Positions 24,395-33,613 are shown, numbered from the stretch's first letter. The stretch: DNA of 64,000 bases from PALSA-693 sp963834725 (GCA_963834725.1 CAWICN010000001.1:2232001-2296000), one strand, 5' to 3'. Translations and numbers: made by a program. The notes: generated by a model not told the origin, from the letters alone.

Positions 24395-26419
24395 ATGTCC
24401 CAGGCTCTCACCTTCATAGTTCTCGGCTTCGCAACTGGCGCGATCTATCTCGGCTTCTCGGTCGGGCTGGTCACGGTCTACCTGTCGTCAGGAATCCTGA
24501 ACTTCTCCCAGGCCGCCATCGCCATGTGGGGCTGCTACGTGTTCGCCGCCCTGACCACCGAGGCAAAGGTGGTCTTCCCGGCCGGCACCGTCCACCTCAA
24601 GTCCAACATGGGGAACGTCCCGGCCCTGATCATCGCGCTGGCGACATCGGTGATCCTCGGAGCCATCATCCACCTTGTCGTCTTCCGGCCTTTGCGCCGA
24701 GCGTCCGTCCTGGCCCAGATCGTGGCCTCGGTCGCGGTGCTCATCACCCTGGTCGGGCTGGCGACCGTTCGCTTCGGCACCAACACGCTTCAGGTTCCCT
24801 CGATGCTGCCGAGCAAGACGGTCAACATCGGTAGCGCCCACATCGGGGTGGGCTACCTCATCATCGCCGGCATCGCCATCGTCCTGGCCTGCGCCGTCGG
24901 CGCCTATTTCCGCTGGACCACCGCCGGCGTAGCCACCCGGGCCGCGTCCGCCAACCAGGAGGCTCTGGGCCTGATGGGGTACAGCCCGACGTCGCTGGAT
25001 TCGGCGGCCTGGGCCATCGCCTCCCTCGTCAGCACCGTGCTGCTGATCCTCGGCGCCCCCACCATCTCGATCAATACCGGCGTGGCCTATCTGGTCGTCC
25101 CGGCGCTGGCGATACTCCTCGTCGCCCGCATGCGATCGCTCGTCGTGATCGCCATCGCCAGCATCGCCCTCGGCTCGCTGCAGTCCCTGATCACCCTCTA
25201 CGGCGGTAAGTCCTGGTGGCCCGGCTGGGGCCGATCCGGCCTGCAGTCCGGCCTCCCGTTCCTGATCGCCATCGTCGTCCTGTTTATTCTCGGCGACAAG
25301 ATCGGGGTCCGCGACGTGACCACCGGATACGGGCTGCCCAAGGTCCGCCTGCCCCGACGAACACTTCTCACTTTGCTCGTGGTCGGCGGCGTCGCCGTCA
25401 TCGGGCTGCTCGTCACGGGGGGGCCCACCCGCTTCGGGGTGATGACCAGCATCATCACCATGGTGCTGATCCTCTCGTACACCATCATCACCGGGTACCT
25501 CGGCCAGGTATCTCTGGCGCAGATCGCCTTCGCCGGCGCGTCGGGGTTCCTGTTATCGAAGGCCACGGTCAACTGGGGCCTCGGCTTCCCCTGGAGCCTG
25601 CTCGTCTCGGCGCTCTTCGCTACCGCCATCGGGGTCCTCATCGGCGTGGCCGCCCTGCGCTTCCGGGGTGTGCAGCTGGCGATCGTCACCCTGGCCGCGG
25701 CGGTCGCGGTCCAGGCCTTTGTGTTCGATAACGCCTACTTCACGTCAGTGCAGGGGAACCTGGTCGGGACGCCCAAGCTGTTCAGCGTGAACCTGGCCAT
25801 CGAAGGCCCCCACAACGTGGCTCGTCTGCAGTTCGGCTTCATGGTCTTCGTCATCCTTCTCCTGTGCGTCGCCGGGCTGTTGCGGTGGTCCCGGGGGCGG
25901 ACCGGGCGAGCGTGGCTGGCCGTCAGATCCAACGAGCGGGCGGCGGCCTCCGTCGGTATCAATGTGGCAACGACCAAGATCAGCGGCTTCGCCCTGTCGG
26001 CCTTCCTGGCCGGGGTGGCGGGCGCCCTGGTCGGCTACAGCCAGGGGCAGCTGTCGACCGGGTCGTTTGAGGTGAATACCGGGATCCTGCTTTTCGCCAC
26101 CGCCTACCTCGGCGGCATCACGAGCATCGGTGGCGCCGCGGTGGCGGGAGCCATCGCGCCGCTCGGATTCGTCTACGTCTTACTCCAGAACCACATCAAC
26201 TTCGGGCAGTGGTATGCCCTCATCGCCGGTATCGGTCTCATCCTGACCGTCATGAACAACCCGGACGGTATCGCCGGCAAGACCGCCGAGCAGATGGATG
26301 TGCTGTGGGCCCGCCTCGGCCCAAGGATCAGGAGGAAGCCGGAGCCGAGCCCTGCCCCGGAGGTACCGCCGGCGACCGCGGACGTGACGGGGACCCAGAC
26401 CGTCGGGAGAGGAGCGTAG
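24395..26419 (+). CDS. HAAT permease, LivH-LivM fusion
   Basis: Two membrane permease subunits in one chain of 674 residues. About 1-300 is LivH-like (SSGILNFSQAAIAMWGCY). About 310-630 is LivM-like (TGYLGQVSLAQIAFAGASGF). Many predicted transmembrane segments end in an Arg/Pro-rich tail. GGGGAG precedes the ATG. The stop is directly followed by the GTG of the ATPase gene. It would form the channel with the two separate ATPases downstream. Confidence 0.93.
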   Translation: MSQALTFIVLGFATGAIYLGFSVGLVTVYLSSGILNFSQAAIAMWGCYVFAALTTEAKVVFPAGTVHLKSNMGNVPALIIALATSVILGAIIHLVVFRPLRRASVLAQIVASVAVLITLVGLATVRFGTNTLQVPSMLPSKTVNIGSAHIGVGYLIIAGIAIVLACAVGAYFRWTTAGVATRAASANQEALGLMGYSPTSLDSAAWAIASLVSTVLLILGAPTISINTGVAYLVVPALAILLVARMRSLVVIAIASIALGSLQSLITLYGGKSWWPGWGRSGLQSGLPFLIAIVVLFILGDKIGVRDVTTGYGLPKVRLPRRTLLTLLVVGGVAVIGLLVTGGPTRFGVMTSIITMVLILSYTIITGYLGQVSLAQIAFAGASGFLLSKATVNWGLGFPWSLLVSALFATAIGVLIGVAALRFRGVQLAIVTLAAAVAVQAFVFDNAYFTSVQGNLVGTPKLFSVNLAIEGPHNVARLQFGFMVFVILLLCVAGLLRWSRGRTGRAWLAVRSNERAAASVGINVATTKISGFALSAFLAGVAGALVGYSQGQLSTGSFEVNTGILLFATAYLGGITSIGGAAVAGAIAPLGFVYVLLQNHINFGQWYALIAGIGLILTVMNNPDGIAGKTAEQMDVLWARLGPRIRRKPEPSPAPEVPPATADVTGTQTVGRGA

Positions 26420-27190
26420 GTGTCCGGCCAGGGGGCGACCCTGTCCGTCCAGAACATCACGGTGCGCTTCGGAGGCGTGCTGGCCAACAGCGACGTCACC
26501 ATGAAGGCAGAGCCGGGCCAGATCACCGCCCTCATCGGTCCGAACGGGGCCGGCAAGACGACGCTCATCAACGCCGTGACCGGCTTCGTCCGGTCCTCGG
26601 GCAACGTCCACGTCGGCGATCAGACGCTCACCGGCTTGCCGGCTCATACGCGGCGGCGCATGGGCCTGGCCCGGACGTGGCAGGCCGGTGAGCTCTTCGA
26701 CTCCCTCAGCATCCTCGACAACGTCAGGGTCGCGGAGGAGCACAGCGGGGCTATCTACCTGGCCAAGGACCTCCTCCCGTATTCCACCGAAGAGGCGGAT
26801 CGGGCTCGCGAGGCGCTCAGGCTGGTCGGCCTGGCCGACCACCTCGAGCGCTACCCGAACGAGCTGTCCCTCGGCCAGCAGCGACTGGTCGGGGTGGCCC
26901 GCGCGCTCGCGGGCGAGCCGTCGGTGCTGCTGCTCGACGAGCCGGCGGCCGGTCTGGACTCTGACGAGAGCCAGGAGCTCGGCGCCGAGCTGAAGGGAAT
27001 CGCCGACTCAGGCATGGCCATCCTGCTGGTGGACCACGACATGCACCTGGTGTTCGGCGTGGCCAACTACGTCTACGTCCTCGACTTCGGCATGATCATC
27101 GCCGAGGGGTCGCCCACCGCCGTGCAAAATGATCCGCGGGTCGTCGAGGCCTACCTCGGCGCCTCCGTCACAGGAGAGGGAGAGCTGTGA
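26420..27190 (+). CDS. livG: HAAT ABC transporter ATP-binding protein (LivG-like)
   Basis: ATPase subunit, 256 residues, GTG start immediately after the permease stop. Walker A is GPNGAGKTT, the signature is LSLGQQRLVG and Walker B is VLLLDEPAAGLD. A switch-His follows in LLVDHDMHLVF. EPAAGLD is the usual LivG form. The stop overlaps the next start by 4 bp (GTGA). It powers import together with LivF. Confidence 0.93.
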   Translation: MSGQGATLSVQNITVRFGGVLANSDVTMKAEPGQITALIGPNGAGKTTLINAVTGFVRSSGNVHVGDQTLTGLPAHTRRRMGLARTWQAGELFDSLSILDNVRVAEEHSGAIYLAKDLLPYSTEEADRAREALRLVGLADHLERYPNELSLGQQRLVGVARALAGEPSVLLLDEPAAGLDSDESQELGAELKGIADSGMAILLVDHDMHLVFGVANYVYVLDFGMIIAEGSPTAVQNDPRVVEAYLGASVTGEGEL

Positions 27191-27987
27191 CCGTCGGCGA
27201 GACCGCAGTGTCCGACAATCGACCCGCAGCGGGCGCCGAGGAAGGCCTGGTCGTCAAAGGGCTCACGTCCGGCTACGGCGGGCTGGAGGCCATCCGCGAT
27301 CTGACCTTCCACTGCGCGCCCGGAGAGGTCCTGGCCATGATCGGGCCGAATGGCGCCGGCAAGACGACCTGCCTCAACACCCTGGCGGGCCTGATCCGGC
27401 CCATGGACGGAGAGGTGCGGCTGTGGGGCGAGTCCATCCGGAACCTGCCCTCCCACCGCATCGCCCGTGCGGGCCTGTCCCTCCTCCCGAGCGACCGGGG
27501 GGTCTTCCCCCCGCTGAGCGTGCGCGAGCACCTGATGCTGGCCATGCGCTCGTCGGCGCGCAAATCCCGCGCCGACACGGCCCTGGACGTGGATCAGACC
27601 CTGGAGCTGCTTCCGTCACTCCGACTTCGGATCAACTCCAAAGCGTCCCAGCTGTCCGGCGGTGAGCGTCAGATGCTGGCCATTGCCAAAGCGGTCATGC
27701 TCGGTCCTAAGGTGCTGCTGGTCGACGAGCTCAGCCTGGGCCTGGCTCCGAAGCTGGTGCAAAACATTCTGCCCGTCATCCGCAGGATCGCCGACACCAC
27801 TTCAGCCGCCGTGGTGCTCGTCGAGCAGCACTACGAGCTGGGTTTGGCGATCGCCGACCGCTGCGTGGTCCTGAGCCACGGCGAGATGGCGTTCGAGGGC
27901 TCAGCTGCCGAGATTCTCAGCCAGCGAGACAAGGTCGAGTCGGTGTACCTGGCCCGTCGGAATGAGAAGACCCGACCGGCTGACTGA
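27187..27987 (+). CDS. livF: HAAT ABC transporter ATP-binding protein (LivF-like)
   Basis: ATPase subunit, 266 residues. The first about 20 residues are an acidic leader before the ABC core. Walker A is GPNGAGKTTC, the signature is LSGGERQML and Walker B is KVLLVDELSLGLAP. The switch region is VLVEQHYELGL. GTG at 27187 overlaps the LivG stop. It closes the transporter part of the operon. A crotonase gene follows after 71 bp and may be co-transcribed. Confidence 0.93.
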   Translation: MTVGETAVSDNRPAAGAEEGLVVKGLTSGYGGLEAIRDLTFHCAPGEVLAMIGPNGAGKTTCLNTLAGLIRPMDGEVRLWGESIRNLPSHRIARAGLSLLPSDRGVFPPLSVREHLMLAMRSSARKSRADTALDVDQTLELLPSLRLRINSKASQLSGGERQMLAIAKAVMLGPKVLLVDELSLGLAPKLVQNILPVIRRIADTTSAAVVLVEQHYELGLAIADRCVVLSHGEMAFEGSAAEILSQRDKVESVYLARRNEKTRPAD

Positions 27988-28058
27988 TCCTGACCTTCAG
28001 GGGGGCGCCCCGCCCCGCACCGCGCAGCAGACTGGTTGCCCACAAGATAGGAGTCGAC

Positions 28059-28844
28059 ATGCCCGAGGATGTGGTTCTCGTCGAGGTGCAGGATCGGGTG
28101 GCGACGATGACGCTCAACCGACCTGAGGTCCGCAACGCGCTCAACGAGGAGCTCCGCAATGCAATTGTCCGGGTCGGTCTGGAGCTCGAGGCGGACCCTT
28201 CGGTCGACATCCTGATCCTGACCGGTGCCGATCCTGCCTTCTGCGCCGGCCTTGATTTGAAAGAACTGGCCAGTGGTGAGAACAATCTCTCCCGGTCCAC
28301 CGGCGATGAGGGCCAGCGACGACTCCCCCTGCCGCCAACAAATAAGCCCGTTATCGGGGCGATCAACGGGGTGACGGTAACGGGCGGTCTCGAGTTGGCG
28401 CTCTGCTGCGACTTCCTGGTTGCCTCAGAACATGCTCGATTCGCCGACACCCACGCCCGCGTTGGTGTGCAGCCCGGATGGGGCATGACGGTACACCTGA
28501 CGCAGGCCGTCGGGCTTCGCCGGGCCAAGGAGATGAGCGCGACGGGCAACTACATCGACGCCGGCACCGCTCTCGCCTGGGGGCTGGTCAACCACGTCGT
28601 ACCTCATGCCGAGCTCCTGCCCTTCTGCCGGCAACTGGCGGCGGACATCGTGTCCAACGACAGCGCCGGGGTCCAGCACATGTTCGCGACTTACGATGAA
28701 GGGTCAGAGACGACTGCGGCCGAGGCATGGGGGGTTGAGGCTCGCAACGCCCGCAGGTGGCTGGAAGAGGGAGGCGGACGCCAGGAGGACATCGCGAAGC
28801 GCCGGGAAGCCATCCAGGCCCGCGGCAGATCGCAGACGTCCTGA
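28059..28844 (+). CDS. Enoyl-CoA hydratase
   Basis: Crotonase-fold enzyme, 261 residues. It has NRPEVRNALN, GADPAFCAGLDL and TGGLELALCCD. The first catalytic Glu (GLELAL) is present. The region of the second Glu reads THARVGVQPGWG without Glu, so full hydratase activity is uncertain. ATAGGAG lies before the ATG. It follows the transporter genes on the same strand, suggesting that the imported compound is handled as a CoA thioester. Phased 11-bp repeats start just after its stop. Confidence 0.88.
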   Translation: MPEDVVLVEVQDRVATMTLNRPEVRNALNEELRNAIVRVGLELEADPSVDILILTGADPAFCAGLDLKELASGENNLSRSTGDEGQRRLPLPPTNKPVIGAINGVTVTGGLELALCCDFLVASEHARFADTHARVGVQPGWGMTVHLTQAVGLRRAKEMSATGNYIDAGTALAWGLVNHVVPHAELLPFCRQLAADIVSNDSAGVQHMFATYDEGSETTAAEAWGVEARNARRWLEEGGGRQEDIAKRREAIQARGRSQTS

Positions 28845-28849
28845 CGTAT

Positions 28850-28912
28850 CCCCGACTTATCCCGAACCTATCCCGGACTAATCCCGACCAATCCCGATTT
28901 TATCCCGACTTG
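28850..28912 (+). repeat. Phased 11-bp direct repeats (TCCCGA core) after the ECH gene
   Basis: Six cores of the form TCCCGA/TCCCGG begin near 28850, 28861, 28872, 28883, 28893 and 28904, i.e. about one helical turn apart, each followed by an A/T-rich 4-5 bp. They are iteron-like but sit between an ECH and an SDR gene. The remaining sequence to 29111 shows no gene. Confidence 0.75.
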
Positions 28913-29111
28913 TCAAAACGACTTCTGCCGATGAGGTCAATGGTCTCTCCGCCCCGAGGTCCGCTACCGCTTGAATGACGAGACCCTGTCGGCCGGCCGA
29001 CGATCCGCCCTGCGAACTGTGCAAACTCTGCCCGGTTGAAGGAAGGCGCTACAGAAAGGCCGAGCGCCATGGCCCCGGGCGGGCTCAGCCACGTTCCGGT
29101 AGGGTCGGCGC

Positions 29112-29939
29112 ATGACCACGATTACAGGTAGGGGGGCCGTCATCACCGGTGGAGCCAGCGGAATCGGTTACGCCACCGCGGCCCAGCTGGGCGCCAAAGG
29201 GGCACGGGTGGTGCTGGCCGACATCGAGGAGAAGGCCCTCGAGGCGGCCGTCGATCAGCTGCGGGAGCAGGGCGTCGAAGCCCACGGCGTCCAGTGCGAT
29301 GTCAGCTCGCTCTCCTCCGTCGAGCACCTGGCCGCCCGGTCCTTCGAGCTGCTGGGGGGAGTCCATATCGTGTTCAACAATGCGGGCGTGGCCGTGGGCG
29401 GCCCGATGTCCGAGATGACCCACGACGAATGGCGCTGGATCATCGACGTGGACCTGTGGGGACCGATCCATGGCGTGGAGGCGTTCCTCCCCCGTTTGCT
29501 CGAGCAAGACGAAGGAGGGCACATCCTGTTCACTGCGTCCTTCGCCGGGCTGGTGCCCAATGTGGGGCTGGGCCCCTACTGTGTGGCCAAGTATGGAGTG
29601 GTAGGCCTCGCCGAGGTGCTCCGCAGGGAGGTGCGCCCCCACGGCATCGGCGTTTCCGTCTTGTGTCCCATGCGCGTCCAAACCAACATCGGTGACTCAC
29701 AGCGCAACCGACAGGACGAATATGGCGGCCCGCAAGCTGTCGCCCAGGTCGAGGACCAGAGCGAGGACAACCGCAACATGGCAGGCCAGGTGATGTCCGT
29801 CGACCGCGTGGCTGCGCTCACCGTCGACGCCATCGAGGCGGAGCGCCTGTACATCCTTCCCCACCCCGAGGCCCGGGTTTCGATCCAGCGCCGGTTCGAG
29901 CGCATGGACCGGACCTTCGACGAGCAGCCGAGCTGGTAA
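29112..29939 (+). CDS. SDR family oxidoreductase
   Basis: Short-chain dehydrogenase, 275 residues. The cofactor site is TGGASGIGYA, with NNAG, Ser in FTASFAG and Tyr-Lys in YCVAKYG. A C-terminal extension with DSQRNRQDEYGG and RLYILPHPEARVSIQRRF parallels the SDR at 19797. The TAA stop forms part of TAAGGAG, the ribosome site of a 30-codon ORF, so it is co-expressed with the kinase and thioesterase genes that follow. It probably oxidises a hydroxyacyl-CoA or related alcohol; the exact substrate is unknown. Confidence 0.92.
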   Translation: MTTITGRGAVITGGASGIGYATAAQLGAKGARVVLADIEEKALEAAVDQLREQGVEAHGVQCDVSSLSSVEHLAARSFELLGGVHIVFNNAGVAVGGPMSEMTHDEWRWIIDVDLWGPIHGVEAFLPRLLEQDEGGHILFTASFAGLVPNVGLGPYCVAKYGVVGLAEVLRREVRPHGIGVSVLCPMRVQTNIGDSQRNRQDEYGGPQAVAQVEDQSEDNRNMAGQVMSVDRVAALTVDAIEAERLYILPHPEARVSIQRRFERMDRTFDEQPSW

Positions 29940-29949
29940 GGAGATCCAG

Positions 29950-30042
29950 ATGGGTTCGATGCCAGCCGGAGCCGTCGTCGGCCACGCGGACGTCCTGACG
30001 CGGCCCGATGGGCGAGCAGGGCCGGCCCTCTGCGTGCCATGA
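29950..30042 (+). CDS. Small translationally coupled ORF (30 aa)
   Basis: ATG at 29950 stands 7 nt after TAAGGAG and encodes 30 residues beginning MGSMPAGAVVGHADVLTRPD. Its TGA overlaps the ATG of the kinase gene (ATGA, 30039-30042). No family is recognised. The strong ribosome site and the overlap suggest a leader that couples kinase translation to the SDR; it could also be a degraded gene. Confidence 0.45.
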   Translation: MGSMPAGAVVGHADVLTRPDGRAGPALCVP

Positions 30043-31115
30043 GCGAAGACACGACGACCGCCCATCCCGAAACGGCTCCCGTGCGCCCCGGAGAGGACCT
30101 GGCGTGGGAACGCCTGGCGGGCTACCTGCGCCAGCATCTCGGCGGCCTCGAAGGGGAAATGGAGGTGCTGCAGTTCCCCAACGGGGCGGCCAACCTGACG
30201 TACCTGGTCAGCTTCGGCGACAGTCGACTTGTGGTCCGGCGACCGCCCTTCGGCATCATCGCCCCCGGCGCCCACGACATGCGGCGGGAGTACCGGGTGC
30301 TGTCCAAGCTGTGGCGTGTCTACCCTCCAGCCCCCCGGGCCCTGCTGTTTTGCGACGACCACGACGTCATCGGCGCCGATTTCCTTGTCGCCGAGTACCG
30401 GCCCGGCCAGGTCATCTGGTCGACCATCCCGACGTCGATGGCTCATCACCAGGACGTCGGGCGCCGGGTTGGCTTCGCTTTGGTCGACAACCTGTCCGAC
30501 CTGCATCTCATCGACCCGGCGGCCTGCGACCTGTCGGACCTGGGCCGACCTGAGGGTTTCGCGGCCCGGCAGGTGGCCGGGTGGCGGCAGCGCTGGGACC
30601 TGGTCGCGGCCGGGTCCCCCTGTGACGACTTGATGCACCGGGTGGGCGAGAGCCTGGCGGCCACTGTCCCGGACAACCGGGTCGTGTCCATCCTGCATAA
30701 CGATTACAAGCTCGATAACTGCCAGTTCGACCCGGCCGACCCCGACCACGTGCATTCGGTGTTCGACTGGGACATGGCGACGCTGGGCGACCCCCTCGTC
30801 GACCTCGGCACCACCCTCAACTACTGGCCCGACCCATCCGATCGCCCCGACGACCGGGCCCACTCCGCCGCCGGCCAGGAGGGGCTCGGGCTTCCGCCCC
30901 GACGTGAGATCGTCGAGCGCTACCGGCAGCGGACCGGGTTCGACCTGTCGAGCCTCGGGTGGTACGAAGCCTTTGCCGCCTTCAAGACGGCCGTGGTCGT
31001 CCAGCAGCTCTACATGCGATGGGTGCGGGGCGAGAGCACCGACCCTCGCATGGCGGACCGGGGGGCAGGGGTCGGACCGCTCGCAGAGCGGGCGGAGCGA
31101 ATGCTGGCGGGCTGA
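30039..31115 (+). CDS. APH-like phosphotransferase of the ACAD10/11 / FadE36 type
   Basis: Aminoglycoside-phosphotransferase-fold kinase, 358 residues. The N-lobe has VLQFPNGAANLTYLV. The catalytic loop is HNDYKLDNCQF (HxDxxxxN) and the metal motif is FDWDMATLGDPLVDLG. This subfamily is fused to the acyl-CoA dehydrogenase domain in eukaryotic ACAD10/11, where the kinase phosphorylates a hydroxyacyl-CoA before dehydrogenase-domain elimination. Free-standing actinobacterial homologues include FadE36. ACAD10/11-type dehydrogenases lie at 883 and 50946. An antibiotic-resistance role is unlikely. A thioesterase gene follows after 4 nt. Confidence 0.88.
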   Translation: MSEDTTTAHPETAPVRPGEDLAWERLAGYLRQHLGGLEGEMEVLQFPNGAANLTYLVSFGDSRLVVRRPPFGIIAPGAHDMRREYRVLSKLWRVYPPAPRALLFCDDHDVIGADFLVAEYRPGQVIWSTIPTSMAHHQDVGRRVGFALVDNLSDLHLIDPAACDLSDLGRPEGFAARQVAGWRQRWDLVAAGSPCDDLMHRVGESLAATVPDNRVVSILHNDYKLDNCQFDPADPDHVHSVFDWDMATLGDPLVDLGTTLNYWPDPSDRPDDRAHSAAGQEGLGLPPRREIVERYRQRTGFDLSSLGWYEAFAAFKTAVVVQQLYMRWVRGESTDPRMADRGAGVGPLAERAERMLAG

Positions 31116-31119
31116 GTCG

Positions 31120-32004
31120 ATGACCACAAGCGCGACGGCAGACAGCTTTGTCAGCATGCTGGATGTGGAGGGTCTCGACAAGGACCTCTACCGGGGGTAC
31201 AACCAGCCGAAGAATCCCGAGCGGCCGGTGCTATTCGGCGGCCAGATCCTCGCCCAGGCTCTCAGAGCAGCGGCCAACACGGTCGATCCCGACCGCTTGC
31301 CGCACTCCCTGCACGGGTATTTCCTCCGCCCCGGCTCGGCCGAGCGGCCGGTTCTCCTCCAGGTCTGGCGCGACCGCGACGGCCACAGCTTCTCGGCCCG
31401 CCGGGTCGCGGCGATCCAGAACGGCGAGGTCATCTTCAACATGTCGACCTCGTTCCACCACCGCGAGCCCGGGGTCGAGTTCATCGGCGACCTCCCTCAG
31501 GGGGCTCCCCGCCACGACGAGGTGGAAGAGGTCGATCAATTTGGCCGATTCCAGCCCTGGCTGCGCACCCGGCCCATACCGAGCGCCCTTCCTGCCGACG
31601 AGGGCTGGACCCGATCCGCCCGGATGTGGTCGAGGGTCATCGACCAGCTCCCGGACGACCCGGTCCTCCACGCCTGCGCCCTCGCGTATATCTCCGACGT
31701 GGGCTCGGGTTTCGCGGAAACCTCGCTGCCCGGCCTGCCGAGGGGCGGCCCCAGCATCGACCACTCCCTCTGGTTCCACGACGCCGTCCGCGCCGACGAC
31801 TGGGTGCTGGTGGAGCTGTGGCCGCTCATGGCGGGTGGAGCGCGCGGGGTGTATGCCGGGGCGATGCGGGACGCGTCGGGACGGCTGGCGGCGATGATCA
31901 CGCAGGAGATGCTCATACGGCCGGCGTCGACCCCTCCGCATGCGCCCCTGCCAGCTGCCTCGCCCCCTCCCCCTGCGTCTGGCCCTCCACCTGCGTCTGG
32001 GTGA
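31120..32004 (+). CDS. Acyl-CoA thioesterase II (TesB-like)
   Basis: Double-hotdog thioesterase, 294 residues, hydrolysing acyl-CoAs. ATG 31120 (MTTSATADSF) lies 4 nt after the kinase stop. The N-terminal hotdog has RPVLFGGQILAQALRA and LPHSLHGYFLRPG. The second has ALAYISDVGSGF and SIDHSLWFHD. The Asp of ISDVG is at the usual catalytic position. The C-terminus is a Pro/Ala-rich tail with a repeated PPPASG encoded by short repeats. It could recycle CoA or release products that a CoA-transferase then reuses. Confidence 0.9.
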   Translation: MTTSATADSFVSMLDVEGLDKDLYRGYNQPKNPERPVLFGGQILAQALRAAANTVDPDRLPHSLHGYFLRPGSAERPVLLQVWRDRDGHSFSARRVAAIQNGEVIFNMSTSFHHREPGVEFIGDLPQGAPRHDEVEEVDQFGRFQPWLRTRPIPSALPADEGWTRSARMWSRVIDQLPDDPVLHACALAYISDVGSGFAETSLPGLPRGGPSIDHSLWFHDAVRADDWVLVELWPLMAGGARGVYAGAMRDASGRLAAMITQEMLIRPASTPPHAPLPAASPPPPASGPPPASG

Positions 32005-32046
32005 CCGGCCCCGTAGTATCTAGATGACATCGACCAAGGAGTGCTT

Positions 32047-33276
32047 GTGGAAGCAGAGGCCCTGATCATCGACGCCGTCCGTTCGCCCCGGGGGAAGGGC
32101 AAGCCGAATGGCGCACTGCACAACATCCACCCACAGCGGATCCTGGCCCAGGTTCTCGAGGCGCTACGGGAGCGCAACGGCTTCGACACCGCCGACGTCG
32201 ACGACGTGGTCATGGGTTGCGGCTCGGGCTCGGGCGACCATGCGATGGACATCGCCCGGATGTCCGCGCTGGACGCCGGCTGGGATCTCGACGCCCCCGG
32301 CGTGACCCTCAACCGCTTCTGCGGCTCCGCCCAGCAGGCGGTCAACTTCGCGGCCATGGGTCTGCGGTCCGGATTCCAGGACCTGGTGGTCGCCGGCGGC
32401 GTCGAATCGATGTCCCGCCCCGCGCCTTCGCACACCGATGGCTTCTACGCCAACAACCCGCACCTCAGGGACCGCTACAACATGGTCGCCCAGGGCATCT
32501 CTGCCGACCTCATCGCCACTGTCGAAGGCTTCTCCCGGGAGGAGTGCGACGCCCTGGCGGTGGAGAGCCAGGCCCGCACCGAAGTGGCCGTCAAAGAGGG
32601 TCGCTTCGACCGGGCGCTGGTTCCCATCTATCACGACGACGGCACCCTGGCCCTCGACAAGGACGAGCACCCGCGTCCGGGCACGACCCTCGAGGGCCTC
32701 TCCGGCCTCAGTCCGAGCTTCGAGGCCATGGGCGCGTCGCAGGTGGCGGGATCGGACCTCACCGTCGACCAGACGGCCCTGCTCGCCTACCCCAAGTTCG
32801 ACCACATCCACCACGTGCACCACGGTGGCAACTCCTCCGGCGTGGTCGACGGGGCCTCGGCCGTGCTGCTGGCGTCGCCCGGGTGGGCTCGGGCTCACGG
32901 CCTGACCCCCCGGGCCCGAGTCATAATGACGGCTGTGGCCGGCACCGAGCCGGTGATCATGCTCACCGCCCCCGCTCCCGCTGCCAAACGCTGTGTGGAG
33001 AAGGCCGGCATGACCTTTGACGACATCGACCTTTTCGAGGTCAACGAGGCGTTCGCGTCGGTCGTCCTCAGGTTCTTCAAGGAGACCGACGTCGACCCTG
33101 CCAAGGTCAACGTCAATGGCGGGGCGATGGCCCTCGGCCATCCCATCGGCGCCACTGGCGGGATGCTTATCGGCACCCTGATGGACGAGATGGAGCGCCG
33201 GGACCTCGAGACCGGTCTGGTGTGCATGTGCACGGGTGGCGGGATGGGCACTGCCACCATCATCGAGCGCGTATAG
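32047..33276 (+). CDS. Thiolase (acetyl-CoA acetyltransferase family)
   Basis: Thiolase, 409 residues. GTG at 32047 follows AAGGAG by 5 nt, better than GTG at 32041. The nucleophilic Cys is in NRFCGSAQQAVN, the His in MALGHPIGATGG and the second Cys in VCMCTGGGMG. NEAFASVV is also present. All catalytic residues are intact, so it can perform the final cleavage of a 3-ketoacyl-CoA. It is the only complete thiolase in the window; a fragment of a different thiolase lies at 42795. It ends the SDR-kinase-thioesterase group. Confidence 0.94.
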   Translation: MEAEALIIDAVRSPRGKGKPNGALHNIHPQRILAQVLEALRERNGFDTADVDDVVMGCGSGSGDHAMDIARMSALDAGWDLDAPGVTLNRFCGSAQQAVNFAAMGLRSGFQDLVVAGGVESMSRPAPSHTDGFYANNPHLRDRYNMVAQGISADLIATVEGFSREECDALAVESQARTEVAVKEGRFDRALVPIYHDDGTLALDKDEHPRPGTTLEGLSGLSPSFEAMGASQVAGSDLTVDQTALLAYPKFDHIHHVHHGGNSSGVVDGASAVLLASPGWARAHGLTPRARVIMTAVAGTEPVIMLTAPAPAAKRCVEKAGMTFDDIDLFEVNEAFASVVLRFFKETDVDPAKVNVNGGAMALGHPIGATGGMLIGTLMDEMERRDLETGLVCMCTGGGMGTATIIERV

Positions 33277-33613
33277 GAGATTCCACCCGGGGCGCGGCCA
33301 CCAGCGCCCTTTAGGCCCAATACAGCGCGCCCTTTGGGCCCAATAAGCGGACCACCCTTCGGGTGGGCCCAGATGTCGAAGCCCCCGTCCTGGCCCGGCA
33401 CCAGGGCGCACCGGAGGCAGGTTTACTTCCCCGCCGAGGGTAGTCAGCGCAGCCGGCGACTTCTGGCGGAGCGAGGAGTGGCGCCGTCACGCGGCCCGTT
33501 TGCGACGGCCGGGGACGAACTACTTCTTCAGAATTTCGCGGAGGAGTGGTTGGCGGGCTGGGGCGGGGTGCGGACCGGGCGGGGCCGGGTGCAGGCGGGG
33601 GCGGGTGCCGGGT
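33277..33613. other. Gene-free stretch between thiolase and ketosynthase
   Basis: No supportable gene on either strand. Direct repeats of GCGCCCTTTAGGCCCAATA type occur near 33308 and 33330. A short minus-strand frame at 33320-33400 (GQDGGFDIWAHPKGG) has no recognised match. It is followed by the 19-bp tandem repeats. Confidence 0.5.

Noticed and set aside
28850..28912. Replication origin (iterons)
   Set aside because: No DnaA boxes, Rep gene or AT-rich unwinding region nearby; kept only as a phased repeat.
30039..31115. Aminoglycoside resistance kinase
   Set aside because: Context and sequence fit the ACAD10/11-FadE36 type; no resistance genes nearby.
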